From: Clostridia bacterium
GTDB lineage: Bacteria; Bacillota; Clostridia; Christensenellales; UBA1242
NCBI GenBank assembly: GCA_017443885.1
Contig: JAFSXW010000094.1
Coordinates: forward strand, 1-9,616
DNA length: 9,616 nt
Direction: 5' to 3'
Shown: one piece after another, positions 1-6,860 of the stretch
Numbering within the stretch: the first letter of the stretch is position 1
How the letters are laid out: each line of letters opens with the position of its first letter
Program-made: the position numbers and the translations under genes
Notes under the pieces: model-generated
What the model was told of the DNA's origin: nothing
Database searches by the model: none
The model's input: only the letters and a program-made list of their open reading frames with translations

Positions 1-35
1 CAAACTCCGTTTGCATGAAGCGTTGCACTTCGCGC
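1..35. repeat. Truncated copy of a short-hairpin repeat array
   Basis: Bases 1-32 are identical to bases 9582-9613 at the far end of the window; base 33 differs (C here, T there) and bases 34-35 match again. The copy contains one intact hairpin unit, CAAAC-TCC-GTTTG (1-13), the spacer CATGAAGCG (14-22), and a second unit whose 4-bp stem GCAC-TTC-GTGC is spoiled here to GCAC-TTC-GCGC. The window edge cuts off everything to the left, so the array length is unknown. No coding frame is evident. It lies downstream of the glyS terminator, outside any transcript that can be assigned here. Confidence 0.85.
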
Positions 36-63
36 CACATTGCGGACTAATTATTATATAAAT

Positions 64-100
64 TGTCATACTGGAAGTACTAAGCGAGCGGAGTGTATCT
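64..100. repeat. Possible short interspersed repeat (TGTCATACT ... GTGTATCT)
   Basis: This short GC-richer island sits in AT-rich spacer. It starts TGTCATACT, contains AAGCGAGCGGAGTG and ends GTATCT, so its ends can pair (ATAC with GTAT), and it has a small internal hairpin TACT-GGA-AGTA (69-79). From memory it resembles the widespread, poorly named intergenic motif of the form TGTCATTCTGAGCG...GAATCT seen in many gut bacteria. That resemblance was not checked by search, and there is only one copy in the window. Confidence 0.4.
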
Positions 101-114
101 TTTTAAATCAAAAT

Positions 115-151
115 AAAAACAGCCTCAATATTAAAATTTAGGCTGTTTTTT
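115..151 (-). terminator. Rho-independent terminator of glyS
   Basis: An 11-bp inverted repeat pairs AAAAACAGCCT (115-125) with AGGCTGTTTTT (140-150) around an AT-rich loop of 14 bases. Read on the minus strand, the stem follows the glyS stop codon by about 18 bases and ends in a run of U. The T run on the plus side means it could also stop transcription arriving from the left. Confidence 0.85.
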
Positions 152-168
152 ATTTAATTATTTAAATT

Positions 169-1539
169 TTAAATTCTTTCTAGCACATATTTTGCAACAT
201 CTTTAACATCAATGGTGATTTGTTGCATAGTATCGCGGTCGCGAATGGTAACGGTGTTTTTCTCTAAGGTGTCGAAATCTATGGTTACGCAGAATGGTGT
301 TCCAATTTCGTCTTGCCTGCGATAGCGTTTTCCAATAGAGCCGGCTTCATCATAGGTGCAAGGGAAGTAATCAGAAAGTTTATCTAGCACTTCAAGTGCT
401 TTTTCATTTAAGTTCTTTTGAAGAGGAAGCACTGCAACTTTATATGGTGCAATTTCTGGCTTAAAGTGCATAACAACTCGAGTTTCGCCATTATCTAGCT
501 TTTCTTCATCATAGGCTTCGCAAAGAAGGGCAAGGGTTAATCTATCGGCACCAATAGAATATTCAATAACTGTTGGAATAAACTTTTCATTTGTGAATGG
601 GTCGGTGTATTGCATACTTTTTCCACTAAACTCTTGGTGGCGAGAAAGGTCCCAAGTGCCACGATGATGAATTCCATTAAGTTCTTGCCAGCCAATAGGG
701 AATAAATATTGAATATCGCAAGCCGCTTTTGCATAGTGGGCAAGCTTATCGTGGTCATGAAATCTTAGGTGCTCTGGTTTTAAACCTAAACCCTCTACGA
801 AAGCCATTGCTCGTTTTTTATAATCTTCATAAAAAGCCATACTATCTTTATCTGCACAGAATTTTTGAAGTTCCATTTGTTCAAATTCAATAGTTCTGAA
901 TAAGAAGTTGCCAGGGGTTATTTCGTTTCTAAAAGATTTACCAATTTGAGCTATTGCAAAAGGCACTTTTGCTCTTGTGGTTCTTTGAACATTTAAGAAG
1001 TTCACATATTCGCCTTGGCAAGTTTCGGGCCTAAGGTAAACTTTATCTGCACCTTCTTCTAGTGTGCCACGGCTGGTTATAAACATAGGGTTGAATTTTC
1101 TAATTGGCGTCCAACTAAAACCACCACAGTGAGGGCATTTAATATTGTGCTCACTAATATATGCTTCAAGTTCTTCATTTGTCATGGCTTCGGCGCTAAC
1201 TGAGCCTTTAGAGTGAGCTTCAACTAATGTGTCGGCACGAAAGCGTTGTTTACAAATTTTGCAGTCCATTTTAGGGTCGCCAAAACTTGCAACATGTCCG
1301 CTTGCTTCCCAAACCTTTGGGTTCATAAGAATTGCTGCATCAACACCAAAAGTGTCCTTGTCTTTTTGCACAAATTCTTTCCACCAAGCTCTTTTAATAT
1401 TATTTTTAAGCTCAACACCAATAGGTCCAAAATCCCATGTGTTTGCAAAGCCATCATAAATTTCGCTTCCAGGGAACACAAAGCCCCTAGATTTACATAA
1501 ATTTACGATTTTGTCCATACTAACTTTTTTTTCTTCCAT
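169..1539 (-). CDS. glyS: Glycine--tRNA ligase, single-chain class II type
   Basis: Charges tRNA-Gly with glycine in the cytoplasm. At 456 residues it is the single-polypeptide, homodimeric type (also called glyQS), not the alpha2-beta2 type. The N-terminus has the characteristic FVFPGSEIYDGFANTWDFGP (residues 21-40). A zinc-ribbon-like insertion has cysteines at 93, 96, 135 and 138. Class II motif 2 is FRNEITPGNFLFRTIEFEQM (203-222) and motif 3 is GADRLTLALL (330-339). The C-terminal anticodon-binding domain occupies about 365-456. Motif 2 has Ile in FRTIEF where many relatives, as I recall, have Arg (FRTREF). The ATG at 1539 is chosen because AAGGAG (1553-1548) lies 8 bases upstream. The gene stands alone, controlled by the T-box leader before it and ended by the terminator at 115-151. 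Family assignment is secure. Confidence 0.97.
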   Translation of the reverse strand: MEEKKVSMDKIVNLCKSRGFVFPGSEIYDGFANTWDFGPIGVELKNNIKRAWWKEFVQKDKDTFGVDAAILMNPKVWEASGHVASFGDPKMDCKICKQRFRADTLVEAHSKGSVSAEAMTNEELEAYISEHNIKCPHCGGFSWTPIRKFNPMFITSRGTLEEGADKVYLRPETCQGEYVNFLNVQRTTRAKVPFAIAQIGKSFRNEITPGNFLFRTIEFEQMELQKFCADKDSMAFYEDYKKRAMAFVEGLGLKPEHLRFHDHDKLAHYAKAACDIQYLFPIGWQELNGIHHRGTWDLSRHQEFSGKSMQYTDPFTNEKFIPTVIEYSIGADRLTLALLCEAYDEEKLDNGETRVVMHFKPEIAPYKVAVLPLQKNLNEKALEVLDKLSDYFPCTYDEAGSIGKRYRRQDEIGTPFCVTIDFDTLEKNTVTIRDRDTMQQITIDVKDVAKYVLERI

Positions 1540-1589
1540 TTTTTATTCTCCTTTATTTTATAATGGGGCATTAGGATTATTTCTGAAAT

Positions 1590-1619
1590 AAAAAACCCTA
1601 TGCCTATAAAAGCATAGGG
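1590..1619 (-). terminator. Regulated T-box terminator upstream of glyS
   Basis: On the minus strand CCCTATGC (1619-1612) pairs perfectly with GCATAGGG (1603-1596) and is followed by six U. The CCCT strand is the same one that the T-box AGGG uses in the antiterminator, so the two structures exclude each other. Confidence 0.9.
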
Positions 1620-1734
1620 ACGATTTACATTTATAAAACCGCGGGTCCACCCTAATTGCAAGATAAAACTTGCCTCTCTTTAAGTTTTTGCCACTAATAA
1701 AGCGCCACCTTTATATCATTATGGCTATTAAACT
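1590..1734 (-). promoter_or_regulatory. T-box riboswitch for glycine, with very short Stem I
   Basis: The minus strand carries the T-box sequence AGGGTGGACCCGCGG (1653-1639). The bulge UGGA can pair with the UCCA end of uncharged tRNA-Gly, whose discriminator base is typically U in bacteria. The antiterminator is AGGG with CCCU plus GCGGUUU with AAAUCGU, and it competes with the terminator at 1590-1619. Stem III is GCAAG/CTTGC (1673-1658). Upstream there is room only for a small Stem I: GCCATAAT (1725-1718) pairs with ATTAGTGGC (1698-1690, one bulged G). Above it AAAG/CTTT closes a loop GUGGCG that holds the glycine codon GGC (GGU overlaps it). Uncharged tRNA would favour antitermination and glyS expression. 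Confidence 0.9.
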
Positions 1735-1740
1735 ATAAAA

Positions 1741-1769
1741 ATAGTAGCACTAATTGAATATAATGTCAA
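1741..1769 (-). promoter_or_regulatory. Promoter of glyS and its T-box leader
   Basis: A consensus -35 TTGACA (1769-1764) and a -10 TACTAT (1746-1741) are separated by 17 bases on the minus strand. The predicted start near 1734 leaves only about 70 bases before the T-box sequence, which is the basis for calling the leader unusually short. Confidence 0.75.
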
Positions 1770-1857
1770 CTCTTTTTAAATATTTTAATTATTAAAAAAA
1801 ACCTTCTATAACACAACAAATAGTTATAAAAAAATAATTATTCTTTTATTTATTTAC

Positions 1858-1886
1858 TTGCATATTATAAATAGAAGTGGTAAAAT
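1858..1886 (+). promoter_or_regulatory. Probable promoter of the ABC transporter pair
   Basis: TTGCAT (1858-1863) and TAAAAT (1881-1886) are 17 bases apart and lie 25 bases before the ATPase start. An imperfect inverted repeat TATAAC-N10-GTTATA (1807-1828) lies upstream and could be an operator, but in such AT-rich DNA it may be chance. Confidence 0.55.
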
Positions 1887-1911
1887 AACCTAGGTTTTTA
1901 AGGAGAAGACT

Positions 1912-2619
1912 ATGATAGAACTTAAAAATATTAAAAAATATTATTCAATGGGAGAAAATTCGATAGTTAAAGCGCTAGATGATGTTAGCCTTAAAATTGA
2001 AGATGGTGAATTTGTGGCAATAATTGGGCCATCTGGAAGTGGAAAATCTACACTTATGAATATCATTGGTTGCCTAGATAAAGCAACAAGTGGAGAGTAT
2101 TTTGTAGATGGTGTGGAAATATCTAATTTTAAAGAAAACGATTTGGCGTTTTTAAGAAATAAAAAATTAGGCTTTATTTTCCAGGGTTTTAACCTTTTGC
2201 CAAAACTTACGGCTTTTGAAAATGTTGAACTTCCACTAATTTATCAGGGGGTGAGCATTGGAAAGCGAAAAGTGCTTGCAAACAACGCCTTAAAAGCTGT
2301 GAATATGGAAGATAGGGCAAAGCATAAACCAACGGAACTTTCTGGCGGGCAACAACAGCGTGTGGCAATAGCACGAGCACTTGCAACTAGCCCTAGCATA
2401 ATACTTGCCGATGAGCCAACTGGCAACCTAGATTCTAAAACTGGCGAAGAAGTTATGCAAATCTTAAAAGAATTAAACGCTAATGGCACAACAATAGTTT
2501 TAATCACTCATGATAGTGATGTGGCAAGCCATGCAAAAAGAGTGGTTAGAATTTATGATGGCCATCTCACAGAAGATTATTTAGTTGCAAGCAATAAAGT
2601 TAAAAGGGAGGATGTTTAA
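1912..2619 (+). CDS. ABC transporter ATP-binding protein, MacB/LolD type
   Basis: Cytoplasmic ATPase subunit that powers the permease encoded next to it. All motifs are intact in 235 residues: Walker A GPSGSGKST (39-47), Q-loop glutamine 91 in FQGFNLLPKLT, signature LSGGQQQR (143-150), Walker B IILADE (163-168), D-loop GNLDS (171-175) and switch histidine 200 in LITHD. The length and the FQGFNLLP segment are typical of the MacB/LolD/FtsE-like exporter branch. ATG 1912 is preceded by AAGGAG (1900-1905) with a 6-base gap. The stop lies one base before the permease start, so the two are probably translated as a coupled pair. The substrate cannot be read from the sequence; relatives export peptides, lipoproteins or antibiotics. 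No two-component regulator genes lie beside it. Confidence 0.95.
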   Translation: MIELKNIKKYYSMGENSIVKALDDVSLKIEDGEFVAIIGPSGSGKSTLMNIIGCLDKATSGEYFVDGVEISNFKENDLAFLRNKKLGFIFQGFNLLPKLTAFENVELPLIYQGVSIGKRKVLANNALKAVNMEDRAKHKPTELSGGQQQRVAIARALATSPSIILADEPTGNLDSKTGEEVMQILKELNANGTTIVLITHDSDVASHAKRVVRIYDGHLTEDYLVASNKVKREDV

Positions 2620-2620
2620 T

Positions 2621-4255
2621 ATGCATTTAGGCAACGCAATAAAAATGGCGTTTAAATCGCTAAAAACAAGTAAAATGCGAACCTTTTTAACAATGCTAGG
2701 CGTAATTATTGGCGTGCTAACGGTGGCACTTCTCACAACTGTAACCGATGGAGCCACAAGTTCTGTAATCAATTCGCTTAAAAAAGAAAGCACACTTAGC
2801 ATGATATTAGTTCAGAAAGACACATCAGCTAGCAAATTTCATGAAGTGATTGATTCTGTTAAAACTAATGAAAACATGGGGGAATTTGATTATAGTGTTG
2901 TTGTGCAAAATTCTTCTAATGTGAATAATGGCGCTATTTCTGTTTCCACAATCACCGGCTATGATAATAACGGAAATCCTATTTATAGTGCTTATTATAA
3001 AAGAAATGTTCTAACTAAAACCACAATTTATGGTATAGAGCAAAATTTTAATGAGATTCGTAATTTAAAATTTGATGGGAATTGGATAAATGATGCCAGT
3101 GAAGTTTTAGTTGATAGCGAATTTATGGAGGCATTTTTTGGAAAAGGTGCCACAAATGAAAGCGTTATTGGAAAAACCATAAAACTTGGTGGAATAGAGT
3201 ATTTAAAAATTAGTGGCAATGCTGAAGATAGTGCGCAAGCCGAAAATTTTTATAACGCCATAAAAACCATACTAATTAATGCAAAATATGTGGCAAGCAT
3301 TAATGATTTTAATGCATCACAAAATTTTGTGGACGGCAAGGCTCAGCTATTTATTTCTCCAAATGAATTTGTTGCCGACACAACTTTAGTGTCACTAGTT
3401 AAAAGTGCTGTTTCAAGCATAACTTCTGATGAAAATGTTATTTCTTCATATATTGTAGCAGAAACTTTTGATGCAACTTCGGCAAAAGAATATAAAATTG
3501 TTGGCGTTTTAAAAGATGAAGAGCAATCTTTTAGCCTTGGTTCTTCTAATGGGGATATGAAAAATTCATTATCTACTATGGGAACTGAATTTGCAGCACT
3601 AAGCGAAGCGATTGAAAGAAGTGCAAAAGGTAAGGTTTACACACTTTTAGATGATTCTAATATAAGCATATTATCTAGTAAGGGCATAGCATCTAAAAAT
3701 GATTTATTAATAACAGGTGCATATCTTCGCTATGAAAATGAAAATGATGTAGGTGAAGGGAATATTAGAATTATGATGGCGTTTATGAAAGAAGGCTATC
3801 AAATAATGAAAGATATTATGCCAGTTTCAATGGATAGTGTGGCTGCCATAATAAATACCAGTATGAATGTGCTTACCATTATGCTCACGGTTATATCAAG
3901 CATATCGCTAATAGTTGGTGGAATTGGGATTATGAATATTATGCTTGTTGCTGTAACCGAGCGAACAAGAGAAATTGGAATAAGAAAAGCGATTGGTGCA
4001 AAACGAAGCAGTATTCTAACTCAATTTTTAGTTGAAGCATTAATAGTTAGTTTACTTGGTGGGGCAATTGGATTAATACTTTCATGGATTGGTTCACTAA
4101 TAATAGGGCATGTTATGGGAATTGCGCTATTTATGCCATTCTGGGTTATAGCTATGAGCCTAGGTTTCTGTTTGGTTATTGGGGTTGTTTTTGGAATGTA
4201 TCCAGCAATCAAAGCATCAAAATTACAGCCAATAGACGCCCTTCGCCACGATTAA
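2621..4255 (+). CDS. ABC transporter permease, MacB/FtsX family
   Basis: Membrane subunit of the exporter, 544 residues from ATG 2621. The start is chosen because GGGAGG (2606-2611) lies 9 bases upstream; an in-frame ATG at 2612 abuts that site and is unlikely. One N-terminal membrane segment (about 21-42, rich in LGVIIGVLTVALL) is followed by a large extracytoplasmic domain (about 45-400). Three C-terminal membrane segments follow (about 415-440, 470-497 and 505-528). Between the second and third segments is the family hallmark TERTREIGIRKAIGAKR (446-462), and the protein ends with PAIKASKLQPIDALRHD. This is the MacB fold with mechanotransmission topology. The outer domain is longer than in the usual permease of about 400 residues. 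No membrane-fusion (MacA-like) gene is adjacent. A terminator follows. Confidence 0.93.
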   Translation: MHLGNAIKMAFKSLKTSKMRTFLTMLGVIIGVLTVALLTTVTDGATSSVINSLKKESTLSMILVQKDTSASKFHEVIDSVKTNENMGEFDYSVVVQNSSNVNNGAISVSTITGYDNNGNPIYSAYYKRNVLTKTTIYGIEQNFNEIRNLKFDGNWINDASEVLVDSEFMEAFFGKGATNESVIGKTIKLGGIEYLKISGNAEDSAQAENFYNAIKTILINAKYVASINDFNASQNFVDGKAQLFISPNEFVADTTLVSLVKSAVSSITSDENVISSYIVAETFDATSAKEYKIVGVLKDEEQSFSLGSSNGDMKNSLSTMGTEFAALSEAIERSAKGKVYTLLDDSNISILSSKGIASKNDLLITGAYLRYENENDVGEGNIRIMMAFMKEGYQIMKDIMPVSMDSVAAIINTSMNVLTIMLTVISSISLIVGGIGIMNIMLVAVTERTREIGIRKAIGAKRSSILTQFLVEALIVSLLGGAIGLILSWIGSLIIGHVMGIALFMPFWVIAMSLGFCLVIGVVFGMYPAIKASKLQPIDALRHD

Positions 4256-4318
4256 TAAAAACGCTTTTCATGAGTGTTATTAAAAATTAATATGGTAAAA
4301 ATGAATAATTTTTAGAAT

Positions 4319-4349
4319 AAAAAAGTGAACCTTTTGGGTTCGCTTTTTT
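4319..4349. terminator. Bidirectional terminator between the ABC permease and hemW
   Basis: AAGTGAACC (4323-4331) pairs with GGTTCGCTT (4337-4345), with one G-U pair and a 5-base loop. It is flanked by a T run on the right and an A run on the left, so it works for the plus-strand ABC operon and also for the converging hemW transcript. Confidence 0.85.
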
Positions 4350-4428
4350 GTTTGAAGTTTAATTATAAAACTTATTATGGCATTAGAATAAATGTATTTT
4401 AAAATAAGGCAATAGAAATTAAAATATT

Positions 4429-5577
4429 TTAAACTAATTGTTCTATGATTTTGTTTAGCACCAAAAAGCCTTTATCGGTGGCTTTTATGTGATTTGTTTG
4501 GGTATCTAGCACTAAAAAGCCATTTTTTATTAAGGTAAATAATCTTTCTTTTCTAGTTGCTAAAAAGTTTTCGTTAAATTCGGCGTTATACGCTTCTGTG
4601 TCGAGCCCTTCGCTTCGCCTTAGCATTAGCATAACCCATTCTTCTTTTTCTTCTTGCTGAGTTAAAATTTTGGCTTCACTAACAGGAACTTTATTTTTTG
4701 TTTCAAGATATGCAATATATGCAGGAAGGTCAGAGGTGTTAGAAAATCTTTCATGCTTTAAAAATGAATGAGCGCTAAGCCCTAATCCTAAATAATTCCA
4801 GCGTTTCCAATACACTTGATTGTGTTTAGATTTAAGCCCGGGTTTTGCAAAATTAGAAACTTCGTATCTTTCATATCCAGCCTCTGAAAGCCTCGACACA
4901 CAATAGGTGTATTGCTTTATCACGCTTTCTTCATCTGGAAGTTTAGTTTGTTTATTATTAATTTGAATAGATAGTGGCGTGCCATCTTCAACAGAAAGCA
5001 TATATGTTGAAATGTGGGGAATATCTAATTTTAAAATTAAATCTAGTGTGGCGCTAATGTCTGCCAAGGTTTCACGAGGATACCCAAGTATTACATCTGC
5101 ACTGATATTAGATATGCCTTTATCTTTAAGCATATTTACGCATTTAATAAAATCTTCAACTTTATGAGTGCGTCCCATAGAGTGAAGAATTGAATTGCTT
5201 GCACATTGAAGCCCAATGCTAAACCTATTTACTCCTGCAAACATAAACTCATCAATTTTTTCTTTTGTTAGGCTGTTTGGGTTCACTTCAATAGTAATTT
5301 CAGCGTTGTTCTCAACAATAAAATTTTTGTATACTTCTTGCATTATTTGCTTTATTGCACTAGGGGGCAGGCAAGATGGCGTGCCTCCACCAATATATAT
5401 GGTAGACACTTCATACTTTGCACTAAATTCTTTTCCTCGAAGTGCAATTTCTTTTTTTAGCGCTTCAATATATTTTAGCTTTATTTCATCCGAACTTACA
5501 AAACTAGTAAAACTACAATAAGCACATTTAGAGTTGCAAAATGGTATATGAATATATAAACTTAATCCTTTTCTCAT
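4429..5577 (-). CDS. hemW: Radical SAM heme chaperone HemW (HemN-like)
   Basis: A 382-residue radical SAM protein. The cluster motif is HIPFCNSKCAYCSF with cysteines at 14, 18 and 21 (CX3CX2C). The SAM-binding GGGTPS is at 63-68 and RFSIGLQ at 118-124. HemW-type features include SNFAKPG (241-247) and the HN..YW signature (252-257). These, with the length and the absence of the N-terminal extension found in coproporphyrinogen dehydrogenase HemN, favour HemW. HemW binds heme and is thought to insert it into cytochromes; it is not the oxidase. Many databases label it HemN-like coproporphyrinogen oxidase. ATG 5577 has AAGGTGA just upstream on the minus strand. In many Bacillota hemW lies directly before hrcA in the same direction; here it is next to hrcA but divergent. 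Confidence 0.93.
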   Translation of the reverse strand: MRKGLSLYIHIPFCNSKCAYCSFTSFVSSDEIKLKYIEALKKEIALRGKEFSAKYEVSTIYIGGGTPSCLPPSAIKQIMQEVYKNFIVENNAEITIEVNPNSLTKEKIDEFMFAGVNRFSIGLQCASNSILHSMGRTHKVEDFIKCVNMLKDKGISNISADVILGYPRETLADISATLDLILKLDIPHISTYMLSVEDGTPLSIQINNKQTKLPDEESVIKQYTYCVSRLSEAGYERYEVSNFAKPGLKSKHNQVYWKRWNYLGLGLSAHSFLKHERFSNTSDLPAYIAYLETKNKVPVSEAKILTQQEEKEEWVMLMLRRSEGLDTEAYNAEFNENFLATRKERLFTLIKNGFLVLDTQTNHIKATDKGFLVLNKIIEQLV

Positions 5578-5591
5578 TTTTCACCTTAATA

Positions 5592-5618
5592 AATACTTAA
5601 ATTAACGAATACTTAAAT
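5592..5618. repeat. 11-base direct repeat in the hemW leader
   Basis: AATACTTAAAT occurs at 5592-5602 and again at 5608-5618, a period of 16 bases. It lies between the predicted hemW promoter and its ribosome binding site. It could be an operator or chance in AT-rich DNA. Confidence 0.35.
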
Positions 5619-5626
5619 CTATTAAA

Positions 5627-5656
5627 AGTGTATCACTAATACATTAATTTTGTCAA
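5627..5656 (-). promoter_or_regulatory. Probable promoter of hemW
   Basis: On the minus strand a consensus -35 TTGACA (5656-5651) is followed after 18 bases by TACACT (5632-5627), four matches to TATAAT. The predicted start is about 40 bases before the hemW ATG. It is separate from the hrcA promoter and from CIRCE, so HrcA is not expected to act on it. Confidence 0.55.
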
Positions 5657-5711
5657 CCCCAAAAATAATTCAAAAAATTTAAAAAAAATTAAAAATTTTA
5701 TTCATTTATTG

Positions 5712-5740
5712 TTGACTTTCTAATTTAGCGGGTATATAAT
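5712..5740 (+). promoter_or_regulatory. Sigma-A type promoter of the hrcA-grpE-dnaK operon
   Basis: TTGACT (5712-5717) and a perfect TATAAT (5735-5740) are 17 bases apart. The start of transcription would fall near 5747, just before CIRCE, which is the usual arrangement for HrcA-controlled operons. Confidence 0.88.
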
Positions 5741-5751
5741 TTAAACAGAAT

Positions 5752-5778
5752 TTGGCAATCTAGGCAAAAGAGTGCCAG
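5752..5778. promoter_or_regulatory. CIRCE operator (HrcA binding site)
   Basis: TTGGCAATC, nine bases, then GAGTGCCAG: the spacing matches the canonical TTAGCACTC-N9-GAGTGCTAA. The right arm is close to consensus (7 of 9) and the left arm is weaker; the arms pair at 7 of 9 positions. It lies just downstream of the -10 box, in the initially transcribed region. Confidence 0.87.
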
Positions 5779-5801
5779 CACTCTGGTATTAAAATTGTCA
5801 G
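5775..5801. promoter_or_regulatory. Possible second, degenerate CIRCE overlapping the first
   Basis: CCAGCACTC (5775-5783) matches the canonical left arm at 7 of 9 positions, including the core GCACTC. Exactly nine bases later AATTGTCAG (5793-5801) matches the right arm at only 4 of 9. The junction of the two sites forms a near-perfect palindrome AGAGTGC-CA-GCACTCT (5769-5784). Confidence 0.35.
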
Positions 5802-5834
5802 TTTTGCATATAATATTAAATGGAGGGCTACAAA

Positions 5835-6857
5835 GTGAATTTAAGTGAAAGAAAAAAGAAAATACTTGAAGCGGTAATTGATGAATCTGCCACAACTAGT
5901 GAGCCAGTGTCTAGCAAGCAACTGCAAGAGAATTATTTAAATAACTTTAGTTCTTCAACAATTAGAAGTGAATTAGCAACGCTAGAAGAATTGGGGCTAT
6001 TATATCATCCGCACACATCTAGTGGAAGGCTTCCAACATTAGAAGGAATTAAGTTTTATTTAGAAGAAATGGTGCCATCTATTAAAGCGAACGCATCTAA
6101 CTTAATAAATGCCTTTGATGCTTCATTAGATAATGTGAAAGATATGTTAAAAAACACGGCAAAAAAGATAAGTGAAGCCACTAACTACACATCTATTATG
6201 TCGCTTTCACTTTACGATTTTGCAATAATTGAGAACGTGAAATTTTTAAAACTTGATGAAGAAAATGCATTAGTTGCACTTATCACTAATAGAGGCGCAA
6301 TAAGAGATGTTATTAATTTAAACTTATCACAGGAAGAATTAGATAGTTCATCTAAAATGCTTTCAGATATATTTAAAGGGAAAACATTAAGGCAAATAGA
6401 AAATAGCGACTTTTTAATAACTAAAGAGATAGAAAAATATAAGTTTTTGTTTGAAACTATTGTTTTAATGGTAACTAAAGGTGATGAAATGCAAAATCGC
6501 CTTGCAATAGAAGGAAAAAGCAAATTATTTGAATATCCAGAATTTAGCACGGTAGATAATATGAAATCGGCATTAAATTTATTATACGAAGAAGATGCCA
6601 TAGCAGATATTTTAAGCCCAGAAGATGAAGAAGATAATGAATATGGCATTAAAACAATTCTTGAAACTAATGAAAACAGCCCATCTAAAAATTGTGCTAT
6701 AGTTACAGCGAATTTAAAATTAAACGATAAAACTATTGGAAAAGTTGGCGTGCTTGGCCCGCTTAGAATGGATTATAAAAATGTTATTAGCATTTTAAAA
6801 GGCCTTGCAAGCGAAATAAGTGAACAATTAAGTAATGAAAATAATAAAGGAGAATAA
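5835..6857 (+). CDS. hrcA: Heat-inducible transcription repressor HrcA
   Basis: Represses class I heat-shock operons by binding CIRCE; its folding depends on chaperonin, so damaged protein relieves repression. From the GTG at 5835 it has 340 residues, close to the usual 340-345. The N-terminal winged helix includes SSSTIRSELATLEELGLLYH (39-58) followed by HTSSGRLPT (60-68), a strongly conserved HrcA segment. The C-terminal part has GVLGPLRMDYKNVISIL, also diagnostic. The in-frame ATG at 5820 is rejected as start because the GGAGGG ribosome binding site (5822-5827) lies inside it and is correctly placed 7 bases before GTG 5835. It is the first gene of the operon; grpE starts 3 bases after its stop. 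Confidence 0.96.
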   Translation: MNLSERKKKILEAVIDESATTSEPVSSKQLQENYLNNFSSSTIRSELATLEELGLLYHPHTSSGRLPTLEGIKFYLEEMVPSIKANASNLINAFDASLDNVKDMLKNTAKKISEATNYTSIMSLSLYDFAIIENVKFLKLDEENALVALITNRGAIRDVINLNLSQEELDSSSKMLSDIFKGKTLRQIENSDFLITKEIEKYKFLFETIVLMVTKGDEMQNRLAIEGKSKLFEYPEFSTVDNMKSALNLLYEEDAIADILSPEDEEDNEYGIKTILETNENSPSKNCAIVTANLKLNDKTIGKVGVLGPLRMDYKNVISILKGLASEISEQLSNENNKGE

Positions 6858-6860
6858 AAG

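Noticed and set aside
870..935. Ile for Arg in GlyRS motif 2 (FRTIEF) as an inactivating change
   Set aside because: The rest of motif 2, motif 3 and the full length are intact and the gene is T-box regulated, so it is almost certainly active; my memory of the usual residue is not a checked alignment.
1807..1828. Operator TATAAC-N10-GTTATA upstream of the ABC genes
   Set aside because: Six AT-rich bases per arm in AT-rich DNA are easily chance; mentioned only as a possibility with the promoter.
2585..2620. TTG 2585 or ATG 2612 as the permease start
   Set aside because: TTG 2585 lies inside the ATPase gene without a site, and ATG 2612 directly touches GGGAGG; ATG 2621 has correct spacing.
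5795..5814. Second hrcA promoter with TATAAT at 5809-5814
   Set aside because: The only -35-like TTGTCA is 8 bases away, and the start would fall on the ribosome binding site.
5820..5834. ATG at 5820 as the hrcA start
   Set aside because: The ribosome binding site GGAGGG overlaps and follows that ATG; it fits the GTG at 5835, which gives the normal HrcA N-terminus.
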